9,934 bases of DNA from Bacteroidales bacterium. GTDB lineage: Bacteria > Bacteroidota > Bacteroidia > Bacteroidales > UBA932. The position numbers and the translations under genes were made by a program. Of this stretch, positions 1 to 8,100 are shown one piece after another. Below the pieces are notes generated by a model, which saw nothing but the letters and a program-made list of their open reading frames with translations, was not told where the DNA came from and searched no databases. The stretch lies in NCBI GenBank assembly GCA_017651785.1, contig JAGCCD010000087.1:1-9934 (forward strand). Reading direction: 5' to 3'. Within the stretch, counting starts at the first letter, position 1, and every line of letters begins with the position of its first letter.

Positions 1-1
1 C

Positions 2-1102
2 CTTGAGCACCTGCTCAATTCGCCCGGCAATTTCACGGCGGCAAAGCTTGCCTGGGTAAAGGAGAATGAGCCCGGGCTCTACGACAGGATATGGAAGATA
101 ATGCTCCCCGGAGATTACATCGCAATGAGGCTTACAGATAATGTCTGCACCACAGTGAGCGGCCTTTCCGAGGGTATTTTCTGGGACTTCAAGGAGGGTC
201 GTCTGTCTTCTGAACTGCTTGGATTCTTTGGATTCGACGCGGGTGTCGTTCCCGCGGTCCAACCCACATTCGGCGTACAGGGAACCGTCTCCCGAAAAGC
301 GGCGGAGGAACTCGGGCTGCCCGAGGGCATCCCCGTCACTTACCGCGCCGGAGACCAGCCCAACAACGCGCTGAGCCTGAATGTATTCAACCCCGGAGAG
401 ATTGCCTCTACCGCCGGCACTTCCGGTGTGGTGTACGGTGTAATAGACCAGGTGAACTACGACCCCAAATCGCGCGTGAACATCTTTGCGCACGTTAACC
501 ATAACGCTCCAGATACGCGCCTCGGCGTGCTGCTTTGCATCAACGGTACCGGCATAATGAACTCCTGGATGCGCCGTAACGTGGCCCTCGAGGGCGCCAC
601 CTATCCTGAGATAAACGACCTGGCGGAGAGCGCGCCCATCGGTGCAGACGGAATAAGCATCCTGCCTTTCGGCAACGGTGCCGAGCGTCTGCTTGAGAAC
701 GGTGATCCCGGCTGCAGCATACACGGAGTCAACTTCAACCGCCACGGACGCCCGCATCTTATGCGTGCCGCCCAGGAGGGAATTGTCTTCGCTTTCCAGT
801 ACGGCATAGAGCTTATGCAGCGAATGGGTCTGAAAGTTGACAGAATCCACGCGGGCAGGGCCAATATGTTCCAGTCCAAGGTCTTCAGGGACACCCTGGC
901 CGGCGTCTCCGGAGCCACGATCGAACTGTACGACACCGAGGGCTCTGCCGGAGCAGCAAAGGGAGCCGGAATAGGCGCGGGCATCTATAAAGACAACCGC
1001 GAGGCCTTCTCTACCCTTGAGCGCCTGGACGTCATTTATCCCCAGCGGCAGTGCGAATACCGCGCCGCATACGAAAAATGGAAATCTTATATAACCCAAT
1101 AA
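2..1102 (+). CDS. xylB: Xylulokinase, 5' end missing
   Basis: FGGY-family sugar kinase that phosphorylates D-xylulose with ATP to D-xylulose 5-phosphate in the cytoplasm, the second step of the isomerase route of xylose use. The frame is open to the left edge (first whole codon at base 2); 366 codons are present of the roughly 490-500 usual for the family, so about 130 N-terminal residues lie outside. The ATG at 101 is internal, because recognisable family sequence (TAAKLAWVKENEPGLYDR) lies upstream of it. Visible family features: LPGDYIAMRLT, the GDQPNNAL segment whose Asp (bases 353-355) fits the catalytic base, the glycine-rich STAGTSGVVYG turn, CINGTGIMNSWMRR, and near the C-terminus HAGRANMF followed by a Gly/Ala-rich GAAKGAGIGAGIY nucleotide-binding segment. 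It ends 3 bases before xylA, so the two are almost certainly one transcript. Another FGGY kinase is possible in principle, but the xylA partner makes xylulokinase the strong choice. Confidence 0.93.
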   Translation, partial: LEHLLNSPGNFTAAKLAWVKENEPGLYDRIWKIMLPGDYIAMRLTDNVCTTVSGLSEGIFWDFKEGRLSSELLGFFGFDAGVVPAVQPTFGVQGTVSRKAAEELGLPEGIPVTYRAGDQPNNALSLNVFNPGEIASTAGTSGVVYGVIDQVNYDPKSRVNIFAHVNHNAPDTRLGVLLCINGTGIMNSWMRRNVALEGATYPEINDLAESAPIGADGISILPFGNGAERLLENGDPGCSIHGVNFNRHGRPHLMRAAQEGIVFAFQYGIELMQRMGLKVDRIHAGRANMFQSKVFRDTLAGVSGATIELYDTEGSAGAAKGAGIGAGIYKDNREAFSTLERLDVIYPQRQCEYRAAYEKWKSYITQ

Positions 1103-1105
1103 CAT

Positions 1106-2422
1106 ATGTCTAAAGAATTTTTCCCTTCCGTCGGCAAGATCCCCTTCGAGGGCGCCGGCAGCAAGAATCCCCTTGCATTCCATTATTATGAAGCGGACCG
1201 TGTGGTAATGGGCAAGCCCATGAAAGACTGGTTCAAATTCGCGATGGCCTGGTGGCACACTCTGGGCCAGGCTTCCTCCGACCCGTTCGGCGGCCAGACC
1301 CGCAGCTACGAGTGGGACAAAGGCGACAACCCCTATGTCCGCGCACGCGCAAAGGCAGACGCCGGCTTTGAGCTGATGCAGAAGCTGGGTATCGGATACT
1401 TCTGCTTCCACGACATCGACCTTGTAGAAGATTGCGACGACATCGCCGAGTACGAGGCCCGCATGAAGGACATCACGGACTATCTTCTCGTGAAGATGAA
1501 GGAGACCGGCATCAAGAACCTCTGGGGCACCGCCAACGTGTTCGGCAACAAGCGCTATATGAACGGCGCCGCAACCAATCCCCAGTTCGACATCGTGGCC
1601 CGTGCCGCCGTGCAGATCAAGAACGCCATAGACGCCACCATCAAGCTTGGAGGCACCGGTTATGTGTTCTGGGGCGGACGCGAAGGTTACTACACCCTTC
1701 TCAACACCCAGATGCAGAGGGAGAAGGACCACCTGGCAAAGATGCTCACCGCAGCACGCGACTACGCACGCGCCAACGGCTTCAAGGGCACCTTCCTCAT
1801 CGAGCCCAAGCCAATGGAACCCACCAAGCACCAGTACGACGTTGATACAGAGACTGTTATCGGCTTCCTGCGCGCCAACGGACTGGACAAGGACTTCAAG
1901 GTGAACATCGAGGTAAACCACGCAACGCTCGCCGGCCACACTTTCGAGCATGAGCTCACCGTTGCCGTGGACAACGGCTTCCTTGGCTCGATAGACGCCA
2001 ACCGCGGTGACGCCCAGAACGGCTGGGACACCGACCAGTTCCCCGTAGATCCCTACGACCTCACCCAGGCCATGATGCAGATTATCCGCAATGGCGGATT
2101 CAAGGACGGCGGAACCAACTTCGACGCCAAACTGCGCCGTTCTTCAACCGATCCCGAGGACATCTTCATCGCCCACATCAGTGCTATGGACGCCATGGCG
2201 CACGCTCTCCTGAATGCCGCCGCCGTGCTGCAGGAAAGCCCTCTGTGCGAGATGGTTGCGCAGCGCTACTCCAGCTTCGACTCCGGCCTTGGAAAGAAGT
2301 TCGAGGAAGGCAACGCCACTCTTGAGGAGCTGTACGACTACGCAAAGAAAAACGGCAATCCCGTGGCTGCCTCGGGCAAGCAGGAACTCTACGAGACCCT
2401 GCTTAACCTGTACGCAAAGTAG
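1106..2422 (+). CDS. xylA: Xylose isomerase, complete
   Basis: Cytoplasmic TIM-barrel metalloenzyme that interconverts D-xylose and D-xylulose. The 438 residues match the class II (longer) type. The catalytic His102-Asp105 pair is in YFCFHDID, the family signature is VFWGGREGY (187-195), and LIEPKPMEPTKHQYD (231-245) carries Glu233 and Lys235. The metal ligands Glu233, Glu269, His272, Asp297, Asp308, Asp310 and Asp340 are all present. These positions coincide with those I recall for the Piromyces fungal enzyme, which fits the known close relation between Bacteroidetes and anaerobic-fungal isomerases. The ATG follows the xylB stop by 3 bases with no Shine-Dalgarno sequence; the upstream bases are AT-rich, so translational coupling to xylB is likely. 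The last 20 bases overlap, in antisense, the end of the converging regulator gene. No truncation or frameshift is seen. Confidence 0.98.
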   Translation: MSKEFFPSVGKIPFEGAGSKNPLAFHYYEADRVVMGKPMKDWFKFAMAWWHTLGQASSDPFGGQTRSYEWDKGDNPYVRARAKADAGFELMQKLGIGYFCFHDIDLVEDCDDIAEYEARMKDITDYLLVKMKETGIKNLWGTANVFGNKRYMNGAATNPQFDIVARAAVQIKNAIDATIKLGGTGYVFWGGREGYYTLLNTQMQREKDHLAKMLTAARDYARANGFKGTFLIEPKPMEPTKHQYDVDTETVIGFLRANGLDKDFKVNIEVNHATLAGHTFEHELTVAVDNGFLGSIDANRGDAQNGWDTDQFPVDPYDLTQAMMQIIRNGGFKDGGTNFDAKLRRSSTDPEDIFIAHISAMDAMAHALLNAAAVLQESPLCEMVAQRYSSFDSGLGKKFEEGNATLEELYDYAKKNGNPVAASGKQELYETLLNLYAK

Positions 2423-4994
2423 ACTGTCTGTATTTTAGCGGAGTAAGGCCATCGTGGAGGAGCTTGAACCTTGTGCTGAAATAGCGCGAGGTTGAGTATC
2501 CAACCTTTTCCGAGATATCCAGAACGGAGAAGGAGCTGGAACTCAGAAGCTCTTCCGCCTTGGCCATTCGTTTGCTCTCTATCACCTCCGCAACCCCTTT
2601 GCCGAACGAGGCGTTCATTTTATAGTACAGGGTTGCGCGGCTCATAGCCATGTGGTTGGCGATGTCTGCCACGCTGAGCTGGGGGTTGGAGAGATGCTCG
2701 TCTATGAATGCCTCCACCTTGCCTGTGAACACGGCGTCGCGGGCACGGAGCTCAGCCTCAAGGGCGGACAGCCTCTTGCGGCTTATCCAGTCTACCACGA
2801 ATATAAGTATGCCCATGCCCAGCAGGATGTATCCCGCAATCATCAGCGTAGAGGCGTACCAGGGCTGCTTGACCCTGATTTGAGCCACGTTTTGCGGGTA
2901 GCTCCAGGAGCCGTCGGACTTGAGGTATGATACGTTTACCCTGTAGTGGCCCGGTTTGAGCGCCGGCAGGGAGATGCTCTGCTCGTACGACTCGGCCCTG
3001 ATCTCCGTCGTGCCCGTAATTATATATCTGTACAGTACACGCTCGAATGGATCTGCTCCTGCAAGATTTACATTGATCTGCAGCGACTTGTAGTTGTACG
3101 GGAGCTTTATGGAACCGGAAGATTTGTCCTGCAGCTCCACGTTCTTGTTCTCCACTTCGGAGAAAAAGCAGTCCGCGCCTATCTCCACAAGACCGGCGGT
3201 GCCGCCAAGGTAGACGGTACCGTCTGCAGTGCTGGCTCCGGCAAGAAGCTCGTTGGCGGGCACGCCCCTGTTCTCTCCGGTCATTTCAATTACTCCGTTC
3301 CTGCTGAGGAAAAGGGTATTGTCTGCCGCTATCCAGAGTATGTCGGCGCCGTTGCTCTGGAGCCAGCTCACCCTTGAGAACAGACCGGAGTCGATCTTGC
3401 GTACCTCGCCGCTCCTGGGGTCGAAGGAGAACAGACCGTAGTTTGTACCGAACCATATAAGGCCGCCGTGATACGCTGCGGTGTTCACGCTGCCGCTCTC
3501 TACGTCGCTGTGATAGAGGAGGTTGATAGTTTTGTTTTCCGTATTTAAAGTAAACAGTCCTTCGCCCGAGTAAGCGTAAACAGTGCCGTTCCCGGCGGTG
3601 CCTAAAACTACCAGCTCCACTCCGTCGCCGCCGGTCTCGTCCGTGAGGACTTCGAACCTGCGGTTTTGCGGGCTATAAATATAGGTATCGACCGCCAGGA
3701 AGAGGAGACGGCCGTCCGAAAGCGCGTAGATTGTGGGCGAGTTGCTGCTGTAGCACTCGTAGGTGTTCGTTTTCTCATCAACAAGAATGAACGGGCGGAG
3801 CCGGGAAGTTTTGCGGTCTAAAAGGAAGAAGCCGCGGTTGTATGTTGCGATGCAGAGTGACTTTTCGTCGAAATCCGCAATAGACGTGACCTTGAGGTCG
3901 TCGTCTCCGGCAAAGAATGACAGGCCCGACGACGGGGTGTATTTCCAGATGCCGCTGCCGTCTGTGCCAAGGTATATGTTGCCGTCCGACGACGGGCAGA
4001 CGCTTATGATGACGTTTTCTGCCGCCGGATTGACGTCGGACAGGGAGTAAGCTTTTATAGGGGACTGTTTGAGGCCTGTGAGACCGAAGCGCACGCTGCC
4101 TATCCATATATTGCCGAGCGGGTCGTTGTACAGGGACGTGACGGACAGGGGAATGTGCCCGCCGAACTGGGCCGGCTGCAGGCTCAGGGGCTCTATGTTC
4201 CCGCTTTCTATGTCCATGAGCCAGACACAGGCGCCGTCAAAGCCCATCCACAGTTTGCCGTCCATAACCATCAGGGCCAGGAGCGGCTCCTGCGGCAGCC
4301 CCTTTACACCGCCGACGGTCTTCCGCTCACTTATGTTATATTCTATAAGGCCATAGTTAAGGAGGGACAGATAAAGAATATCCCCGCTTACTGCGGAGGC
4401 CATAACGGTATTGCCCTCCAACTCCGGAAAGGGAACTGCAGAAAACTGTCCGTTATCCTGGCACACCAGACCGTTTCTTTTATCAAGGCAATAGAGGCTG
4501 CCGCCGTGAAAGAATAACATCTGGTAGTCTGTATAAGCCTCTGAGTCTTCTCCGCTGAGGGTTCCGGTTTGGAACGAATAGTACTTTACGCCGAAGTGAG
4601 TGCCAAACCAAATGCCGGACTCTGTATCCACCGCGCAGGTTGCCTGGCTGTCGCTCACCAGAATAAAGGCGTCCGCGGACGGATCGTAGCGGAAAAGACC
4701 CTTGTCTGTGGAGGTCCAGAGGGTGCCTTGCGAATCACAGTGCAGGAAATATATGTAAGCTCCTTGTATTTTGTTGGTTCCGTCATCCAGAAAGGCGCGG
4801 AGCTTGCCGTTCCTGTACTCGTTGAGGCCGAAGCGCGTGCCTATCCAGAGGGCGCCCCTTCCGTCATAGACCATAGTGGTTATGGCAGACTGGGACAGGC
4901 CGTTGTCTATGCCGATATGCTTGCAATAATAGCCGTCAGCGCTTAAAGTCCAAAATTGGAGCAATAGACTGAATAAAATCAAACACTTTTTCAC
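2403..4994 (-). CDS. Membrane-spanning propeller sensor fused to AraC-type DNA-binding domain
   Basis: Likely transmembrane transcription regulator sensing a periplasmic ligand. From the chosen GTG start (863 residues): signal or anchor segment KKCLILFSLLLQFWTLSA (about 2-19); 14 Reg_prop-like repeats of the LWIGT-x-x-GL-x-x-Y type, starting near residues 49, 92, 128, 167, 207, 248, 296, 340, 380, 431, 472, 513, 553 and 594, enough for two seven-bladed propellers; a Y_Y_Y domain (about 629-709, with LKPGHYRVNVSYL); one membrane helix (about 715-736); a short charged linker; then an AraC/HTH_18 domain (about 758-856) with both helix-turn-helix units, LSVADIANHMAMSRATLYYK and FSVLDISEKVGYSTSRYF, followed by GLTPLKYR. 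The histidine kinase, ATPase and receiver domains of hybrid two-component systems are absent, yet the frame is unbroken. A longer frame reaches a TTG at 5057, but GTG at 4994 puts a Lys-Lys signal peptide at the N-terminus. It diverges from susC, its probable target. Confidence 0.9.
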   Translation of the reverse strand: MKKCLILFSLLLQFWTLSADGYYCKHIGIDNGLSQSAITTMVYDGRGALWIGTRFGLNEYRNGKLRAFLDDGTNKIQGAYIYFLHCDSQGTLWTSTDKGLFRYDPSADAFILVSDSQATCAVDTESGIWFGTHFGVKYYSFQTGTLSGEDSEAYTDYQMLFFHGGSLYCLDKRNGLVCQDNGQFSAVPFPELEGNTVMASAVSGDILYLSLLNYGLIEYNISERKTVGGVKGLPQEPLLALMVMDGKLWMGFDGACVWLMDIESGNIEPLSLQPAQFGGHIPLSVTSLYNDPLGNIWIGSVRFGLTGLKQSPIKAYSLSDVNPAAENVIISVCPSSDGNIYLGTDGSGIWKYTPSSGLSFFAGDDDLKVTSIADFDEKSLCIATYNRGFFLLDRKTSRLRPFILVDEKTNTYECYSSNSPTIYALSDGRLLFLAVDTYIYSPQNRRFEVLTDETGGDGVELVVLGTAGNGTVYAYSGEGLFTLNTENKTINLLYHSDVESGSVNTAAYHGGLIWFGTNYGLFSFDPRSGEVRKIDSGLFSRVSWLQSNGADILWIAADNTLFLSRNGVIEMTGENRGVPANELLAGASTADGTVYLGGTAGLVEIGADCFFSEVENKNVELQDKSSGSIKLPYNYKSLQINVNLAGADPFERVLYRYIITGTTEIRAESYEQSISLPALKPGHYRVNVSYLKSDGSWSYPQNVAQIRVKQPWYASTLMIAGYILLGMGILIFVVDWISRKRLSALEAELRARDAVFTGKVEAFIDEHLSNPQLSVADIANHMAMSRATLYYKMNASFGKGVAEVIESKRMAKAEELLSSSSFSVLDISEKVGYSTSRYFSTRFKLLHDGLTPLKYRQSTLRTG

Positions 4995-5014
4995 AGTATA
5001 GCAGATTGTTTGGA

Positions 5015-5022
5015 CAAAAATA
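5015..5022 (-). promoter_or_regulatory. Candidate -7 box for the regulator gene
   Basis: On the minus strand this reads TATTTTTG, an exact match to the Bacteroidetes primary sigma factor -7 consensus TAnnTTTG. No good -33 TTG lies 19-21 bases upstream, and transcription from here would leave a leader of only about 10-15 bases before the GTG at 4994. A second, imperfect box (CATTTTTG, minus, 5062-5055) lies 40 bases upstream, has a TTG about 22 bases further upstream, and would give a more usual leader of about 50 bases. Either choice places the 5057 TTG at or upstream of the transcript start, which supports the shorter protein. Confidence 0.3.
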
Positions 5023-5044
5023 GATTTTTTTTGGAAATAATGGG

Positions 5045-5076
5045 TATGTAGTAGCAAAAATGTTTCTTCATATTTG
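5045..5076 (+). promoter_or_regulatory. Candidate weak promoter for susC
   Basis: CATATTTG (5069-5076) differs from the Bacteroidetes -7 consensus TAnnTTTG by one base. TATG (5045-5048), one base from TTTG, sits 20 bases upstream in the -33 position. Initiation a few bases downstream would give a leader of roughly 35 bases. Two imperfect elements are what an activator-dependent PUL promoter would be expected to show, but short AT-rich motifs arise easily by chance, so this is a suggestion only. Confidence 0.28.
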
Positions 5077-5087
5077 CGTTAACACAA
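5074..5087. promoter_or_regulatory. Imperfect 14-base palindrome, possible operator
   Basis: TTGCGTTAACACAA is an inverted repeat centred on the GTTAAC core, with a single mismatched pair (C at 5077 against A at 5084). It overlaps the last bases of the candidate susC -7 box. A dimeric DNA-binding protein could use it, but AraC-type proteins more often bind direct repeats, and a one-mismatch palindrome of this size is not rare in 124 AT-rich bases. Confidence 0.22.
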
Positions 5088-5118
5088 GCAACTAAAAACC
5101 ATTAATAATTAACGCGGT

Positions 5119-8100
5119 ATGAGAAAACTGTTTTTCTGCATCCTCGCAATTCCCGCTCTGGCGCTGTGCGGCGTGGTCTTTTCCACTCCTCCAGCCTGGG
5201 GTCAGGAAGCCGCCCGGCAGCAGAAGCTGGTACTAAGGGGTACCGTCGTCGACACGTCCGGAGAGCCCATCATCGGTGCGAGTGTCCTTGAGCAGGGCAC
5301 CACCAACGGTGTAGTTACGGACCTTGACGGCCGTTTCTCCTTTGAAACTAGAACGGGCCTTACGCTCGTGGTTTCTTGCATCGGTTTTACGGACTATGTT
5401 TTTGAAGCGACCTCGTCCGGGCCGCTCAGAATAGTCCTCGAGGAAGAATCCACATTGCTTCAGGAAACCGTTGTCACTGCCTTTGCAACCCAGAAGCGAG
5501 TCAACGTTACCGGTGCAATCGCTACCGTTACCGGAGACGACGTCCTTCAGGCTCCGGTTGCAAACGTTTCATCTGCGCTTGTGGGTATCACCCCCGGCCT
5601 TAGCGCAGTCACCGTTTCCGGTGAGCCCGGCCAGGATGCTGCAGACATAGCGATCCGCGGTATTTCCTCGTACGCAGGCAACACCTCCCCGCTGATTGTC
5701 ATCGACGGCATCGAGCAGCCCTCAAGGCAGGCGATGAGCATCCTCAACGCAATGAACCCCAATGACATTCTGGGCATAAGCGTTCTTAAGGACGCCTCGT
5801 CAACCGCCGTATACGGCATCAGGGCCGCGAACGGCGTCATCATCGTCACCACCCGCCGCGGCCAGGCCGGCAGACCCAAGGTGAGTTTCTCCGGAAACTT
5901 CGGTCTCACCGGTGCCACCAACGTTCAGAGAGGCCTCTCCTCCTACGAGTACGCGCTCTTCAGGAACGAGGCGATCATGAATGAGGTCGACGGTTACGGC
6001 AGCACTCCTCTTATGAACTATCTGTTCACGGAGGACGACCTGTGGAAGTTCCAGAACAACAGGGACTTCACCCCGGCCGAGGTAGCCGCTATGACCAATC
6101 TCACCGAGGCGCAGAAACAGTCCCTCCTCAACAGCGAAGCCCTTTATTACGGCACCTCTGACGCGTATGCCGAGCTCTACAGCCGCATCGCTCCCCAGTG
6201 GTCGGCCAACGTAAGCGTTTCCGGCGGTGCCGAGAGGGTCAAGTACTACGTCTCCCTGAACTACTTCGACCAGCAGTCCATCATGCAGAACGCCAATTAC
6301 TTCGGCGTTCAGACCGGCTCCCGCTACCAGCGCTACAACGTGAGGGCCAACATAGACGTGGACATCTTCAAGAACACCACCCTTTCCGTCAACACCAGCG
6401 GCCAGTTCGGCTCCACCTCCGGTCCCGGAACCGGCTCCCTGTACAGCCGCTACAGCGGGATAATGCAGATAATCTACGAGGGCAACCCGTTCACCAACAG
6501 GAGCATGATCCTGGACGACAAGCTCATCGTAGACTTCGACTATCCGCAGAACTCCGTTCAGGACGGCCTGCACAAGCGTACGGACAACGAGATGACGGGA
6601 GGCTGGCTTCCCGCCCTCCTGAGCCGTTCCAAGGGCACCACTTCAAATACGCGCGTAGACGTTACGATGCGCCTGCGCCACGACCTCTCCTACCTTGTGA
6701 AGGGCCTCGACATCCAGTCCAGCGTCCGCTATCAGGAGAACTACAGCAAGGTCGCGGTGCAGTCGTTCGCCATTCCCAGATACACCGTGCGCCGCAGCCT
6801 CACAGACCCCAACGTGCTTGAGTTCTTCGGCGGAACGGTTGGCGCCGACGGCTATTCCTCCGGCTCCTGGGGCGGTATGAGAGACTTCTACGCAGACGTC
6901 GTCCTCAACTACCAGGGCGTATTCGGCAAGCACAACGTGGGTGGCCTGCTCCTCGGACGCGCCACCAAGTACACCATGCCGAGCGACAGCTTCAACACCC
7001 CCAGCGGACTTATCGGTACTTCCGCCCGCGTAACGTACGACTACGACACCCGTTACCTGCTGGAGCTCAACTTCGCATATAACGGAACGGAGAACTTCGC
7101 CAAAGACAAGCGCTTCGGCTTCTTCCCCGCAGCGTCCGTGGGTTACGTGCTCACCAACGAGCCGTTCTTCCCCCGGAACAACTTCCTCACCTTCTTTAAG
7201 ATACGCGCCAGCTACGGTCTTGTGGGTAACGACCAGATCGGTGGCAAGCGCTTCCTGTATCTCCCCGGAACATACTCCATCAACATGGGTCCCGGCAGCT
7301 TCACAAGCTCAACCAGCTCCGGATCGCTCCAGAGTAACTACTACCAGTTCGGAACCAGCACGGGCACCTACAACACAATCTATTACGGATCTGCGGAAGG
7401 CGCTCTGGGCAACCCTCAGGTAACCTGGGAAAAGGCAGAGAAGTTCAGCGCCGGTATTGAAACCAAGTTCCTGCGCGACCGCCTCTATTTCAACGCCGAT
7501 GTTTTCTACGAGAACCGGCGCGACATCCTCACCACCCTGGGCATCATCCCCGTAACCTTCGGCGTCCCTTCCTGGAACACCGCCGCTGTTAACGTGGGAC
7601 GCGTGAAGAACCAGGGTTACGAGCTCGTGCTCGGCTGGAACGACCGCTCCGGCGACTTCAGATACTTCATCGAGGGCAATGTGACCTACGCCAAGAACAC
7701 CATACTCGAGATGGCCGAGGCCCCCAACCCCTACGACTGGATGAACCAGACCGGACACAGCATCGGCCAGTACTACGGTTACAAGACCGACGGCTTCTAC
7801 GACACGCTGGAAGAGCTCAACAACCGCCCGTACTTCTCCCAGTCGGCCAACGCGGTCACCCTTGGAGACATCAAGTACGTAGACCTCAACGGAGACGGCG
7901 TGATAGACAGCAAGGACCAGGCGCCCATCGGCTACCCCAACCGTCCCCTGCTCAACTTCGGCGGCAAGATCGGCCTCAGCTACAAGGGCTTCGACCTAAA
8001 GGTCATCCTTTCCGGAACGGGAATGGGTACCTACTACGTCGCCCGTATCACCAGCCCCTTCTTCAAGAGGGCCGGCAATGCCTTCCTGTGGCAGTACGAG

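Larger units (their letters stand above)
4995..5118. other. Divergent regulator/susC intergenic region
   Basis: This 124-base AT-rich stretch separates the regulator start (minus) from the susC start (plus) and must hold the promoter of susC and probably that of the regulator. It contains several -7-like boxes of the Bacteroidetes TAnnTTTG type on both strands, an imperfect palindrome at 5074-5087, two copies of CAAAAAT (5015-5021 and 5055-5061) whose starts are 40 bases apart, and an AT-only run (ATTAATAATTAA, 5101-5112) just before susC. It has no convincing terminator, small RNA or small gene. If the regulator instead began at the TTG at 5057, about half of this region would be coding. Confidence 0.75.

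Noticed and set aside
101..103. ATG at 101 as the start of xylB
   Set aside because: The same frame continues upstream to the window edge with family-typical residues, so this Met is internal and the gene is merely cut by the window.
2380..2402. Possible hairpin (GCAGG / CCTGC with an inner CTC / GAG) just past the regulator stop
   Set aside because: The stem is short with an internal mismatch, no T-run follows on the minus strand, and the bases are codons of the conserved XylA C-terminus, so an intrinsic terminator is not supported.
2787..2852. Idea that the regulator is a frameshifted or degraded hybrid two-component gene
   Set aside because: The frame is continuous across the junction, the AraC domain begins at its expected first helix, and no kinase or receiver remnants are visible in any frame nearby.
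2652..3377. Plus-strand open frames opposite the regulator's C-terminal half
   Set aside because: They lie opposite the Y_Y_Y, membrane and AraC domains and show no family motif of their own.
5800..6573. Long open frame (257 codons) on the minus strand inside the SusC-like gene
   Set aside because: It is antisense to strongly recognisable transporter sequence, its translation is low-complexity Val/Gly/Ala-rich, and such frames are expected opposite genes with high G/C at third positions.
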